DNA of 64,000 nucleotides from positions 21,793,186 to 21,857,185 of the forward strand of contig OY783201.1 of NCBI GenBank assembly GCA_963678675.1, written 5' to 3'. The notes below the pieces were generated by a model that was not told the DNA's origin, ran no database searches, and was given only the letters and a program-made list of their open reading frames with translations. Below, piece by piece: positions 33,870-45,734 of this stretch. Position 1 is the first letter of the stretch; each line of letters starts with the position of its first letter. Source of the DNA: Xiphydria camelus. Its lineage: Eukaryota; Arthropoda; Insecta; Hymenoptera; Xiphydriidae. Both the position numbers and the translations under genes were made by a program.

Positions 33870-35160
33870 CTTGAAAATCATGACCTCTGGCTGGTTTTTT
33901 GAGATTAAAAAGAAATGTGAAGTGATGGCCAAGTTTTGACAGCGGATACCTTCATAAACAGCTTCCTCCGAGTAATTACTGTAACCCCTGAAGGTCTTAC
34001 AAAAGAAAAAATGCAAAAAGTACAAAACATTAAATATTCAAAGAAATCGTTTTGTCAACTCGGGGGGTATTACTTAAAATTCTTTTCCTTAAAAAGTGGA
34101 GAAAAGTGGAGACCAATTAAGCCTGATTACAAAACTACACAGGCTTGTCTTCCTTACACATATTTTATTTTACCCGGGAAATGCTGGGAAATACAATAAA
34201 ACGCCTGGACTTTCAATAGCATTGTAATACGTTATCACTATGCTAATAAATTAGTTTTAAAAATACATCTAAGTCATAAAAATCGATGAAAGTGTTATAC
34301 CCGACTATTTTCCGATCCCTTCCGAGTACCAAACAACAATTACTTTTGACTCGTGCCTTCCTTCACATATTTGATTTATGACCGCACAGATATGTACAAT
34401 TCCCCACTGTGCCACGTGGCGACGGCCTATTTGTACACTATCGGTGAATTTACTTTCTTCCTGAGAGTAGCCTGAGTACTTCGCCATCTAGCGAGCTCCC
34501 GGACAAGCAGACATTTACAAGATTTAACCTACTTATCACTATAGAACAAAATAAGTTATTTCCTAAAAACAATAAGAACTTTAATCAAGTTGACATTTAA
34601 AAAAAGTACTTATAAAAATAACATTTGACCCTGTACTGTTAAGAAGACAAAAATTCTAAAACCGAAAACGTCAAATTAATATAAACATAAATGCGTTATA
34701 TTAAAATGACACAAAGATTTATATCGATCTCAGCATTAAACTGCCGATATTTCCTCAGACTAATTTCGAACAGCGTAGATATTCAATATACGTCTAAAAA
34801 TGTAACAGTAATATATCACGCACGCGACGCGATGAATCGAAATGCTCTACTGTAAAAAATAAAATTTTCTCACGATCTTCAATACCGAAAACGAATCTCT
34901 ATTACCTCGCCGCCTTTTACCTCGTCCCCTCCGAATAGAATTAATTGAAACTCGCAGAATTCGCACGGGCGACTCTCGACGAGCACTGAACTTTCCTTCC
35001 ACCCTTTTGACTCCGCGACAACGTGCGAAAATTCAGGGTATCGGGTCGCTTTGAATTTCATAGGATCAATATGCCGTAGACACCTATACATATGGGTACC
35101 TATACCCATAAAGTCAACGGCGATATATTTTATCGTCGACGCGCGATATATCGGCACGTC
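33870..35160. other. AT-rich region, no gene recognised
   Basis: Short frames on both strands without motifs or matching splice signals. Composition turns GC-rich from about 34880. Confidence 0.45.
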
Positions 35161-35494
35161 TCTCTGTGCAAAGGCTGCAGTCTCCTTGCGCGCTCCCGAC
35201 TTTTAAACGGCGCTGGAAGAGGAGGTAGACGAGGTGCGCGCCCGCACGAGTGAACAAGCGAAGTGCTCCCGTGTGGCGCAGCGTGCTACCGCAAGTCAGG
35301 AGGGGGGAGGTCGCGCGAGACTTACGAGCCGAGGGTTATCGTCGCCATCCGTTACCTGCGAAGGGAATGTATGGCTGTACACCGCGATACAGCCTCGATC
35401 TCACACCTACGTTGGCGTGTGGACGGTCTCCCCTCTCTTAACGCGCTTGGACGGTCGCAACTGAGAGTTGAGTGACGCGAGCGGATCAAGATCC
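35160..35494 (+). promoter_or_regulatory. CpG-rich leader ahead of a candidate first exon
   Basis: Dense CpG with three overlapping frames and no long convincing one. It lies directly upstream of an ATG at 35495 that opens a protein-like short frame with a good donor. It would be the promoter and 5' UTR if that exon is real. Confidence 0.3.
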
Positions 35495-35598
35495 ATGACT
35501 ATCCGAACCACGTTATTTCGGGAGGCGCTCGCGCGCGGCGCAATTTATAGGCTCGAGCCGTCCCAGCTGTTGCCGCTGTTGCGGGGGCACGCAGCTGC
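35495..35598 (+). CDS. candidate first coding exon, unknown protein
   Basis: The ATG at 35495 starts MTIRTTLFREALARGAIYRL, then EPSQLLPLLRGHAA, and the frame ends at GC followed by GTAAGTACG (donor at 35599), where unspliced reading stops at once. Composition is balanced, with leucines and charged residues spaced as in helices. Length 104 bases, leaving two bases of a split codon. I do not recognise the protein. The minus strand is also open here (Ala/Thr-rich), which weakens the case. No acceptor is needed for a first exon. Confidence 0.33.
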
Positions 35599-35599
35599 G

Positions 35600-38325
35600 T
35601 AAGTACGCGTTTGGCTAGGCGCTGTGAGCGGACAGGTTTCGAAGGGGTTGACGGGGAGCGACAGAACGGAAGAACGGGGCGGTCTCTCCCCCTAAACTCG
35701 AGCTTTATCCCACTTTCGATCTGACTGTCGTAGCGAATCTGCCGATGCGCGCAATTAACCACGCCGAAACGCATTCTACTGATGGGTGCGGGCCGCGTAG
35801 CTGCCGCATCGTCGGCGAACGGCATAAATAGTAAATATCGCTCGCTTAAAGTGCGAGACGTCGAAACGCGCGACATGTCAAGGGAAATAACGGCGTCGAT
35901 AAATGGTTTTAAGGTGATGATATAAGGCTCGTTAAATAAATACACATACATGAAAGCATTAACCGGTTGTAGCGGTAGTTGACCACCACTGATATTCGTT
36001 CACGTTGTATTTATCTAATAAAGCATTAACAATTATAAACGCTAGTCTTCGGATGTAATTTGGAGTGCGCTTTAGCCAATAACACTTAACTTGTAGTTTA
36101 AATATCATTAATCTTGAAAATATCCCACAGCAAAAATTTAGCCGCATGAGGACGCCACGTACGCATCCCGCGACATCTCTGTGTATACTTGTGTACAACG
36201 GACGCGCGCGCCGCGCCGCGGGCGCTTTAGAAGCGAGTAGAGTCGCATGTCCGGGGAGTGGGAGTGGCTAACCTCGCCGGCAATAATGACTGATCGGCGA
36301 AAATTAGAAACGACGTATCGCTAATAGCGGTTTTCCATATCGTGCGACGGTAATGGTATAGCGTAGCTGAGGACTATTAAAGCCGCGTAAATAAATAATA
36401 GGCTACTCGTGACGTTTTCGATTCATCGCGCGGCAACGCGTCCTCGAGTCGCGGCGCCGCTCACGAGCAATTACGCGCAGAGGGCTACGGAATTTCACCC
36501 CAGCAGGGAATGGAGCTGTTTTAGTAATGAAATCGATCGAGGGGGGCTTAATGGACGTTCGCGGTAAGGTTTCGAAAAAATTGTTATTTTATTCCCCAGA
36601 CCCCTTTCTGCGGGTGTTAGTGAAGGGATGCGAGTTCAGTAATCGCGATAAACGCTAACGTTATACGTACAGGTACTACATTATTCAAATTCTTTGTAAA
36701 TTTACTATACGTTTTCTATGTATAAAAAAAAGTATTATAAAATTAGAAGTTAGATGCATCAGTAAAATTATTAAAATTATTAAAATCATTGGTACTACAT
36801 TATTAAAATTCTTTGTAAATGTACTCTTTATGCATATGTGCCCACGCATGGACAAAATGATTTGACGCCAGTTATTTGTAATTTGTGACATGGAAAATAT
36901 TGAAAAAGCATGTCCATCCAAATGGACGCGATGACCGAAAGGGTTAAAGTGTCACTCACTCCTTTTACGCTCAGCACAGTAATAGAAAGAGAAATTAAAA
37001 TTACCCCCATATCCATCCTTCCCACAATCCTGCTAGGATTAATCAAAGAACCGACATGCAACAACTGCAAAACGCCATCCATGAGAAGCACCCCCGGCAA
37101 TTCGATGACATGAATTGTTAACAAATTTATACTTTAACAATTCGACCCCCTAATTTTCCGTGCATTTCGATCTGAACGCACGCCAACGTAAACCATCTCT
37201 CTCTCCCTCTATCTACTCGCTTTAAAGAGAATCCCGCGCGTACCTATCGGCTATTTCCAACTCAGTCTCGAACCCCGACGTAGCGAGAAAATAATTGGAC
37301 GTTTCGAAAACTCGAGAGCCAAATAGCGAGAGAGCGCCCCGATGAAACTGCCGCGAGCAAAAACAGAAGGGAAACGCCTGGAGAGCTTCGTTAAAAAGTT
37401 AGCGACCGCGCGCGAGGATTCGGACGGAAGCTGCAGGTTTGCACTGCCGCCTCGCATCCTACGGTAGTCACGGCACATGTGCTTATTGGAAAAGAGTGGG
37501 GAGAGTGAAGTCGGAAGGGGAGGGGAGCACACCTCTCGCATAAAGCGAGTAATGAAAATAGGGAGGGAGAGCGCGATTTTATCGAGCAGCGTGGAGTGAT
37601 ATCTCCCCGTGCTCGCTCGACGTGGAAGAAGAATAGGAAGAATCTCTTTCGTATTTTCCTTTCGCGCGGCCGCGTCGCCGCGACGCCCTTCCACGCGGAC
37701 GGGAGAAAGGCGAAGCTGCAATGCGAGACCGGGGCGACTCTCTCGGCCTGAAGCAACGTCGAAACGAACCCATCCGCAACTCAAGCCCCCGGTAATGGCG
37801 TCGGACTGGAATCGTATTTAACTTTAAATTAAATTCCGCGAGGTGCAAGAAATATTGCCGATAACGCGGAAGAAGTTGCGAGGCGAGCCCTTTCCTCACC
37901 CGGGTGGCGGACCACGCTTATTATGAAATTCCTCCTTATAGCGGTTTATACGGCAGAACGCCACGACTTGATTTTCGAATGAGATCGAAAGTAAGTAGAC
38001 GGATGGTTGGACCGTAGGGAGAGGGAGGAGGGTATCGAAATTCTGAGAAGGAAGATTCCTCGGAAAGATCAAACGAAGGGTGAAAGGACGCATCGTAGGT
38101 AAAGGAAAATTATATATCTGTGATTCTTGCTTGAGAAAGTAATTTTCCTAACTTTGTTACTGATTTTCGATAAAATAAATGCTCGCTGAATACATTTTCT
38201 CGTTTCCGTATTAATATTCCATAAAAAGTTCATTTCATTCAATTATTTCCTGCCTTTCGTTTTGCGCGCAATTACCCGATGCGCGAGAAATTTTTCTCTC
38301 TTTTGCATTCTTCCCTCTTTGCAAG
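35600..38325. other. CpG-rich blocks with AT-rich gaps, no gene recognised
   Basis: CpG-rich segments at 35600-35900, 36190-36680 and 37140-37920 are separated by AT-rich DNA. At 36672-36708 and 36791-36826 the sequence GGTACTACATTATT, continuing to CTTTGTAAAT, is repeated 119 bases apart, a small diverged duplication. Overlapping frames in 37250-37900 on both strands look compositional. If the plus-strand exons at 35495 and 38326 are real, this would be intronic. Confidence 0.4.
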
Positions 38326-38484
38326 ATACAACATCAGCTAATGAAAAATTGTTCGATATGAGGATGCGTAATGATGAAAGAATATTTGGAGCTTCTATTG
38401 CCATATTGATTCCAATTCGAAAAATCACGCTCCATGGGAATGTATCACACTCAAGTGCGCACAATTCGCACACTCTCCCCTACC
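38326..38484 (+). CDS. candidate internal exon, 159 bp, unknown protein
   Basis: A long pyrimidine tract (TTTTTCTCTCTTTTGCATTC, then TTCCCTCTTTGCAAG) makes a strong acceptor, and ACC followed by GTAAGTGAA a strong donor. Between them one frame stays open across 52 codons: TTSANEKLFDMRMRNDERIF, then a hydrophobic stretch GASIAILIPIRK, then a Ser/His-rich end. The exon takes up the last two bases of one codon and leaves one base, which is compatible with the next candidate at 40817-41039. Against: the minus strand is also open here, and I recognise no domain. Confidence 0.4.
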
Positions 38485-38489
38485 GTAAG

Positions 38490-40300
38490 TGAATTTCTTA
38501 TCGAGAGGATTTTAGTCTTCTTACAAGCGAAATTCTATTATGGTCGTAAGTTGAGAAGAATTTCCTCTTGTCACAGATAGATTCCGCTTACGGTAACACG
38601 CCCTTTTCTGAGCGCGTGGTGAAAAATACATGCTGTGTCTAGAGATGTACGTTTACTATTACACTAGTAATAATAACGTATAAATGTAATAACAGATAAA
38701 GATAAAATGTGCGTGTGATGATGACGATGATAATAATACCAGTATAACAAGGGGGATGGAAGGCAGTGATTTTCCAAGAAGGGTCGTGCGAAAAACGCGC
38801 GATATTAATATCCAGAGAAAAGAGAAACGGACGCGCAAGTCTCGCGAGGGTGCGAGAGTGTAGCGCGACAGAGAGGAGCGGGGAAGAGACAGCCTCTCAC
38901 GCGCGGCGAGAGGAATCCCGAAATCAAGGGAGAGAGGCGACTGATAAATAACGAAAATGTGTCCCCCCGGGTTCCCGAGGGATTTTCACGAGAGACGGTA
39001 AACAGACGGATAGTGGACGCGGGCGCACGCAACGGCTACGTTGCTGGATCTTCAATCACAAGATTGCTCAATTATTTTCCCACCCACTCCCCGCAACTCA
39101 CTCTCTCTATCCATCTCACTCCGTCCGGTCTCCCCTTCCCATCTGTCGCTCGCGCCTTTCTCCTTCTCCGCTCGCCTCTCGACGAAACACCCGACTATAT
39201 GTATACGGCTACGTATAGCCGCGAGTACCCGCAGGCCACGGCAGAAGTCACTTAGTTGGCGATGAGCGAAACTTTAGCGATTTCTCGAGGCAGACCGCGG
39301 AAATAAGCGAGGCGCTGCGCGAAGGAAAAGCGGATATCCGGAAGTTATCGCGAATTGCCTCGGGGACGAGTCACGAGGGCGGACGATAGAAAAAAGAAAC
39401 GGAGAAAAGAGGCGCGTGTGGAAGGAGAGGGAGAAGAAGTTCCTCGTTACAGTAGACGGGCAGGCGGGCAGGCGGGCGGAGTGCCACGGAGCGATGCTCC
39501 GGCACACCGGTCGAGTTCTACGTCGCCCTTTTTAAAACGAAGAGTCGGAAGGGCGAACGCAGAGCCATAAATGCAAATTTTCGCGTACGCGCGCCCACCT
39601 CTCATTTCTTTTCCGTCTTTCCGACTCCTGCTGCCAGCACCTTACCCCCCCTCCAGCGATGAGATACAAGTTACTTATACGTAGGTATAGGTCTAGAACG
39701 AGCTTGGCGCGCCGCGCGAACGTCTCGCCGCCTTCCTTACCGCTCGTAACGATCAGCGGGAAAAACTAACTGAATAATAATTGCCTTCTTGTTCTCGCCG
39801 CTTGAATGAGTCCGCCGTACGCAGCTGGCGGAACCTCGGGTGCAAGTTCGTCCCGGCGAACTCCGCATAATTTTTCAGATATGTATAACTATCCACTTCG
39901 ATGGATCATCTGCTCTTCTATATGCCGCGTCTCTTCCTCTTTTCCGTTTTAGCCGCGTCTCCTCGTATACGAAGTAACGGGAAGGAAGGAGATGCGGCTA
40001 AAATGTAAAAGGGAGACTACCATCATAGTGGAACGCGAGGAACGACGCGACTGTTCCGCGAGAGAAAGTGTTCGGTCAGTTCTGCCCGTCGTTGCGGGTG
40101 ATAACGACAGGGGTGGGCGAGGAGAGTAGACGGGGATTGTTGAAAATGTCGAGAATTCGTTCCAACTTTGCATAAAGGTCTCGATTTCATTTCGATGCGA
40201 CCGTACTCCGGTGCGATAAGGACCAATTTTCTTCAGGAGCACCCAGCCGTATCTGTCCGCAGATTGTATTTATGAGGCGTTCCGTGTGAGCTCACAGCCG
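38490..40300. promoter_or_regulatory. CpG-rich island
   Basis: CpG-rich from about 38760 to 40300 with Arg/Ser-rich shadow frames on both strands, a GGCGGGCA repeat near 39458-39478, and TC-rich stretches. Two CGCGTCTC segments near 39926-39960 flank a short inverted repeat around TTTTAGCCGC. No supported exon. Confidence 0.3.
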
Positions 40301-40398
40301 CCTCTAAAATAATATTATTCGCAAGAATATGAGAAATTGTAAACTTACACATATTAAAGTACCTACCAGATATAGTTACCTACACCCCGACGACTATG

Positions 40399-40650
40399 AT
40401 TATTTTTCAAGTTTTCGTTAGGACCTGTTCTTTTTATACAGTACTTAAGGCTCTAAAAATTGTAGAATTTCTCCGACTTTTAAAGGCAATATTATTTGAG
40501 AAGTGGCTGAGTTCCTAGACTAGATTATTTTTCAAGTTTTCATCAAGACCTGTTATTTTTATACAGTACTTAATATGTACTCTACAAATTGTAAAATTTT
40601 TCCGACTTTTAAGGACAATATTATTTGAGAAGTGGTAAAGTTCCTAGACT
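40399..40650. repeat. two-unit tandem duplication, about 124 bp per unit
   Basis: GATTATTTTTCAAGTTTTC starts unit 1 at 40399 and unit 2 at 40523. Both run through TTTTTATACAGTACTTAA, CCGACTTTTAA, CAATATTATTTGAGAAGTGG and end TTCCTAGACT (40520 and 40650). The units differ at perhaps one base in ten, so the duplication is not recent. Confidence 0.85.
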
Positions 40651-40816
40651 TACAATTAGTATCGCGCAATAGGCAGCTTACTTTTGTACTTTGAATGGCA
40701 ATATCTTGCAAATGGGGGGTTCAACGCGGATAAGTATTTTACCTTAGACTTCTTTTACTAGTTCCAATGTGTTTTCTAACTTTCGTACGGATTAATATAT
40801 CGAACTTCTTTTAAAG

Positions 40817-41039
40817 AAAAGAAGGTGGTCTTGATATTTCATATACAAAGAGCTCCATCAAAAGCGTTGAATGCATTATGTGCACCTGGACACCAAGCAA
40901 CTTTTGTTTGGAAATGTTCTTCTAAAATGCATTCCGCGGAAACAATAAAAATACCTCCCTTAACCTCTTCTGGCGTGCAAAAACTGCGTACTTATGAAGA
41001 GAGAATGAAAATAATTCAGTTATTTGTTTTCAAAAGGAG
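40817..41039 (+). CDS. candidate internal exon, 223 bp, unknown protein
   Basis: Acceptor CGAACTTCTTTTAAAG; donor AAAAGGAG followed by GTAAGTATC, with a stop immediately after the donor if unspliced. The frame stays open for 73 codons and includes ALNALCAPGHQATFVWKCSS, then KIPPLTSSGVQKLRTYEERM and a hydrophobic IIQLFVF end. It begins with two bases of a codon, matching the single base left by the candidate exon at 38326-38484, and leaves two. No family recognised. An alternative acceptor lies at 40841. It could also be a decayed transposon frame. Confidence 0.35.
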
Positions 41040-41040
41040 G

Positions 41041-41732
41041 TAAGTATCAATTTAGGAAATATTCTTATATTGGAAGTATTATAGATATTTTTTTAGAGTT
41101 GTATGCAATTGGATAATAATGAGAAATGTTGGGATCACTAGATTTTGTACAGGATAAAATTAAATAAACGCTTTGAAATTAAAGTATATAAAAATAATTA
41201 GTTACATTTAATACCTTAACCATTTAAGTGACAGAAGACTAGGACACATTTTAAAACATATTATGTAAACTCTTTTTATGTATATAATATTTCTTGCCGT
41301 GAAAAAATTGTTTTCATATTTTTTAAAATTATAGATAAGTACTTATTTGTATTATTTTTTCATATGTATTAGAATTTACATTTATCTTGTGCAGTATTAG
41401 TTTCCCATTAAAACATGAGCTAAGAAACTTACAATTAGGCCTGGTGGGAAACTATTCTCCCAGTACAACTTAAAGAGTTAACTGAAAATTCTTCATATCA
41501 TGTAATTTATTCCCAAAATGGAATAAAAAGTACACATACCTATGACTGAATGGTAAAGTTATTGATTCTGCATATTCAAATGTCGTTAATGAGTCCTCCG
41601 ACAACTAATCGACCTACATATACGCCACATTACGCCCTTGTAGCATTGTAAAAGCCAAAAAGACTTATAAAGAATTTGTTTTCGAAACAGACAGAAATAC
41701 GTAAAAAAAAAAACACCCGAAAATGGTCGAAT
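41041..41732. other. AT-rich region, no gene recognised
   Basis: AT-rich sequence without frames or repeats I can name, up to the palindrome at 41733. Confidence 0.5.
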
Positions 41733-41889
41733 AACAAATTTGAAAAACTAAAGGCAAAAGGACATATTGGATATGGTTGATACGCCCTTTTAGCATTAGT
41801 TTTCGAGATTTTTAAGAAACTTTATGTCAAAAGGGTGTATCGACTATATCCTATGCTCCCTTTTGCTTTTAATTTTCCAAATATTTGTT
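41733..41889. repeat. 157-bp imperfect palindrome
   Basis: AACAAATTTGAAAAACTAAA pairs with the inverse of AATTTTCCAAATATTTGTT, and GGCAAAAGGACATATTGGAT (41753) with ATCCTATGCTCCCTTTTGC (41858), then TTGATACGCCCTTTT with AAAAGGGTGTATCGA. The motif TACGCCCTT also occurs at 41630 outside the arms. Probably a decayed small foldback MITE. Confidence 0.7.
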
Positions 41890-42403
41890 TTCCACTTTAT
41901 TTATTCATATTTATAGTTTAAGCGAATAGAAAAATTTTGTGTACGACCTTTTGGCATTAGTGATGCGATATAGCTATATAAATTTACCATGCACAATTCT
42001 ATCAACGTTAATAGAACACTTGTGAATGTTCATATACTCGAAAAATATTCATAAAAGATTCATAGAATATTCCCTACCGCATGGGATAATGCCTCATTTG
42101 AGGTCGTAACAGCCCATTTCAAAAGTAAGGGAGAGGCATATAAAACTGATGGAATATCAAGATAAAGGGGGTTTAGATACTCTGTTTCTCCACGAGGACG
42201 TACACACTTGGTGAAAAGTAGATTCATTAGGAGGGTTTTCCTTGTGTGTTTCATTTTACCTATAATAATTCAATAGTGAGTTTCTCACGTACTTTGCTAG
42301 ACATTCAACAAAGGCTTCCGTATTAATTATTACGAGAAACTACCGGTTTATTTCTAGTGACAAGAAAGATAGCAAACTTTTTATCTAAAGCAGATACTAG
42401 ATA
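41890..42403. other. AT-rich region, no gene recognised
   Basis: No coding or repeat signal supported. Ends at the TA flanking the next element. Confidence 0.5.
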
Positions 42404-43093
42404 CAGTGTGAAACCTCTCTAAAATAGACACTCAAAATAGAACTGCTACGTTACAGAGAGAAGGCGTCTAGAGACGCGGATAGTAAATGCTAGAAATCCA
42501 CGTACATTTCGTATTTGCTGCACGAAGCTAGCGCCGAGCATTGGGCTCGTGCATGGGTACTGTTATACTCGTATGCTCTAGTGGCGAAAAAATTGAAGTT
42601 AAAATCGTGTACATTTTCTGTGTAGCATATACGGAGAGCTCACGTTTTGTGAAAATTATCGCGAAATACACGTGAAAATTGCATTTGCTGTTATGACGAA
42701 ATCAAGACAATCTTTCTGTACATTAAGTTATACAAATCGTCTCCAAAAGCATGAAATTCGAGTTTATAAATAAAATTTTATTCCTTCCCATATATCGTAG
42801 TGTAACGACAGTCAATTCACCAGACCGAGTACTTTTAATTATATCTTTTCGTGTTTTTAGTCGCATAGGTGTTTGCCTTTTGTTCTGACTGTATCACGAA
42901 GGAAATGTTTATTTATCGAAAAGAATCGTCACGCCATCACACACCCGACCACGCACGAGCCCAATAGAAGTGTGCATCAACGGTGGATCGTTTTAAATTC
43001 CCCCCCCCCCCCCTAGTGGCGAGGAACTGGAGTGGGGCAGGAAAGTAAGGGGCGACTACTTCAAGGAGAGGCGACTTAAGAGAGGTTTCACTG
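42404..43093. mobile_element. Tigger-like non-autonomous element, 690 bp
   Basis: The left end CAGTGTGAAACCTCTCTAAA and the inverse of the right end, CAGTGAAACCTCTCTTAAG, are flanked by TA (42402-42403 and 43094-43095). A C13 run lies at about 42999-43012. No transposase remnant recognised. CAGTGAAACCTCTCT-type ends are typical of pogo/Tigger elements. Confidence 0.8.
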
Positions 43094-43096
43094 TAG

Positions 43097-43177
43097 ACGT
43101 ATTGATTCGCATAATTATTTGATGGTAAAAAATGGACAAAACTGCTTCCTCCCAAACGTTATACCCGCTATGCAGAG
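43097..43177 (+). CDS. weak candidate exon directly after a Tigger-like element
   Basis: GCAGAG followed by GTGAGTACCC is a strong donor at 43178. The frame before it reads YLMVKNGQNCFLPNVIPAMQ and could begin at the ATG at 43124 or at an acceptor formed by the element's own end (CACTGTAG). CpG-rich, non-coding-looking sequence follows (43180-43480). If transcribed, the transposon end could have supplied the splice acceptor. Support is only the donor and a short open frame. Confidence 0.2.
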
Positions 43178-43179
43178 GT

Positions 43180-45172
43180 GAGTACCCGAGAGAATAATTA
43201 TCGCGATGGGACTAATGGCGCGAGTCGGTGCGACTCGTCGATCCCCTGCAATTCCGTCCGCCTAGCGAGTCTCTTCCGTTCGATTAATTAGCCACGTTAA
43301 TCCTTGGCGATTAATACCGTCTGGGACGAACGGACGGGAGGAAAATTGCTAACGACGGAACCACGAATCCCGTGCGCTCGATTCGATACTCGCGGATTAT
43401 CCATCCTGCGGGGGAATCCATCGGTTCTCGATTAGACCATGTAACGACGGGTACGAAAAATTTAGTTATCGTCTTTTACGTTTCGTGCACTAATTTCGAA
43501 GTGCGGCGCGGAATGCGAATGCAATTACTGTAAGAAATTAATGCATTTATTGGAAAATTACTACGTGGAATGTAGAATAATTAGCGTTCCATTTTGCAGA
43601 AAGTAATGAATACCGCATTAAGCAACGAAGAAAGAGAATTGTGAGGATGCTATAGTTAAGTCCTTCCGATCCATTGTAACTATAATACTGATAATGATAT
43701 TTCCCGTTGTTTTCTAATTCATATAATCATATTGAAAGGATCAAATTGAACACTGAGATTTTCAACTTCGGAGAAACATAATTTTACCAATGAACACCAG
43801 ATTTATCGTGTATACTTACATTTTGCCAATTATATTCCTTTCATTTTTGTTAAGATCGTTAATCGCCGTCCAAATATAGTAGTCATATTATTCCTTCACT
43901 TTCCGATGACATTTCTACAAAGACAATAACGCGATTGACTAAAGTAACATAGCCAGTAATTTCACGTTCATCGAAAGCATTGTCCCATTGATAAAATAAT
44001 GTTTTCCGAGTTCAAAATATTTAGATTCTGATTTACAAAAATGTATTAAGAGTATGACTAGATAGCGTATTTTCTACCGGGTAGAGACAATGTGTGGCCT
44101 AACGCGTCCAATAGCGAATTGCCTGTCTCATTTCTCTCTGCATTGGACACATTTCTCTTCATGGGCGGTATTTCTTCGCCGTCCTCGGCTATACTCGACT
44201 GACAATAAAGGAAGCCCAGGACCGTTGCACCACCCGTAAGGAGAAAGAAGGAGGTTGGATAAAGAAGGGAATGAAGGGGAGCAACCCGCAATAGTTGCAA
44301 AGACTACACACCATTCCCCTACGTGGTAGAAAATACGCTCTGTACAGTTTGGCAAATGACAAAAAATATAATCGAAACATCGCCGCCTTATTGTATACAA
44401 TGTTCATATATTGAATTGCATTGGAAAGACTTAATTAACGTGCTTAAGGTTTAAATTTAAATTAGTTTTTTAACGAATCAGCATCTTACAATTTAATCTT
44501 GCAAGAAGCGCTCTATCTTTTATTCCGAAAAAAAGAAATCTACGAGGGAGCAGTCTGGATCTGAAAAGTTTCGAACAGACACAATAACATACGTTTTTTC
44601 TCGAGATACTGGTGGAAAATAGCGCAGCGCGCGGGGGATCGTGAATTTGCCCGAAGCTACAGACATATACGTTTACGCAGGTCATATGCCTGCACATTCG
44701 TGGTACATAAGGGGTAAATAACTCATGTCGCGCCCGAGTCTTTTTTCGCAGAAAGTCTAACGCAGTTTAGCTCTGTCTATTTTCCTGTGCTCGTGGTTGC
44801 ATAAACGAGTTGTATGCACGTGTACTCAATTTTCATCCGCTATAAAACAGAGTTTTTCCACTTTGCCTTGTAAATAAATAGATGCGCTCTACGCTGATAA
44901 TGAGTGAGTCATTTGGTTTCCACTTGCCTAAAGTGTATATACGGAGCATTCTACACCACTTAAACACTAAGAAAATTAATATATATCCAAAAAAATATAA
45001 TAATCAAGTTACACGTTTACAATAATTCTACCATATCACACACTAATTCTTTCATGAATCACGAAGTAATCGTATCTTTTTATTTTTATTTTTAAAATTG
45101 AGAGCCAGCTCTATTGATAGTAGGTACCTTTTTGTCTTCATGGTCGATAAGTAAGAAGAGAATGTTGTGCAA
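43180..45172. other. CpG-rich patch then AT-rich region, no gene recognised
   Basis: Up to about 43480 the sequence is CpG-rich and could be a regulatory island. The rest is AT-rich. Short minus-strand frames at 44058-44400 overlap in three frames and carry no motif. Nothing else supported. Confidence 0.4.
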
Positions 45173-45173
45173 A

Positions 45174-45270
45174 GTTACATCATAGAACTCCCAGTCGTTT
45201 GAGAGATTCAGCGTCTTTAAAAAAAGAGATTGCTCTATTTCTCAAATGCTTAGGAGTTCCGTGATGTAAC
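45174..45270. repeat. 97-bp hairpin repeat
   Basis: GTTACATCATAGAACTCCCA (45174), continuing to GTTTGAGAG, pairs with CTCAAATGCTTAGGAGTTCC and GTGATGTAAC (45241-45270). A short inverted-repeat relic without coding. Confidence 0.65.
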
Positions 45271-45734
45271 TGTGGAAAATTTTCTTTTTATTTGTTGAAT
45301 ATAAACAAAAAAGTTACCGCAGCTTATGAGATTTCACCTCCATGAACTGTTTCCCATTCAGAAGTCAACATTGTTCCATGTAATTATAGCAAACTAAAAA
45401 TCAATTATCAATTTTAGTGATATTTTTATAAAGTAATAGAATAATGTTTAATAGCAATCACTGAAATTAATGACCCACTATCGAAATAAGCAACAACTAC
45501 TCGATGTTAGGCACTTGTATTTCTATATTTAGGACTATGATTTATTACCGTGAAGGAGCAGCGAAAGTACAATTTATTACCCGCGACTACCGGGAAAGGT
45601 GCCATCACTTAACAACCGAGAAAAAATAAAAACGGCGGGTCCAACGGGCGTGATACATGTGCCGTACACTTGGGTACAACGTGACCGTTGGTCACTTTGC
45701 TCCTCATTCGAAAAGATTTTTTTTTATAGATACC

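Noticed and set aside
33207..34025. 272-codon minus-strand frame, the longest in the window
   Set aside because: It runs through the mariner-like repeat and the palindrome at 33549-33858; the translation repeats itself (DPIWRTRFSKI) because of that symmetry.
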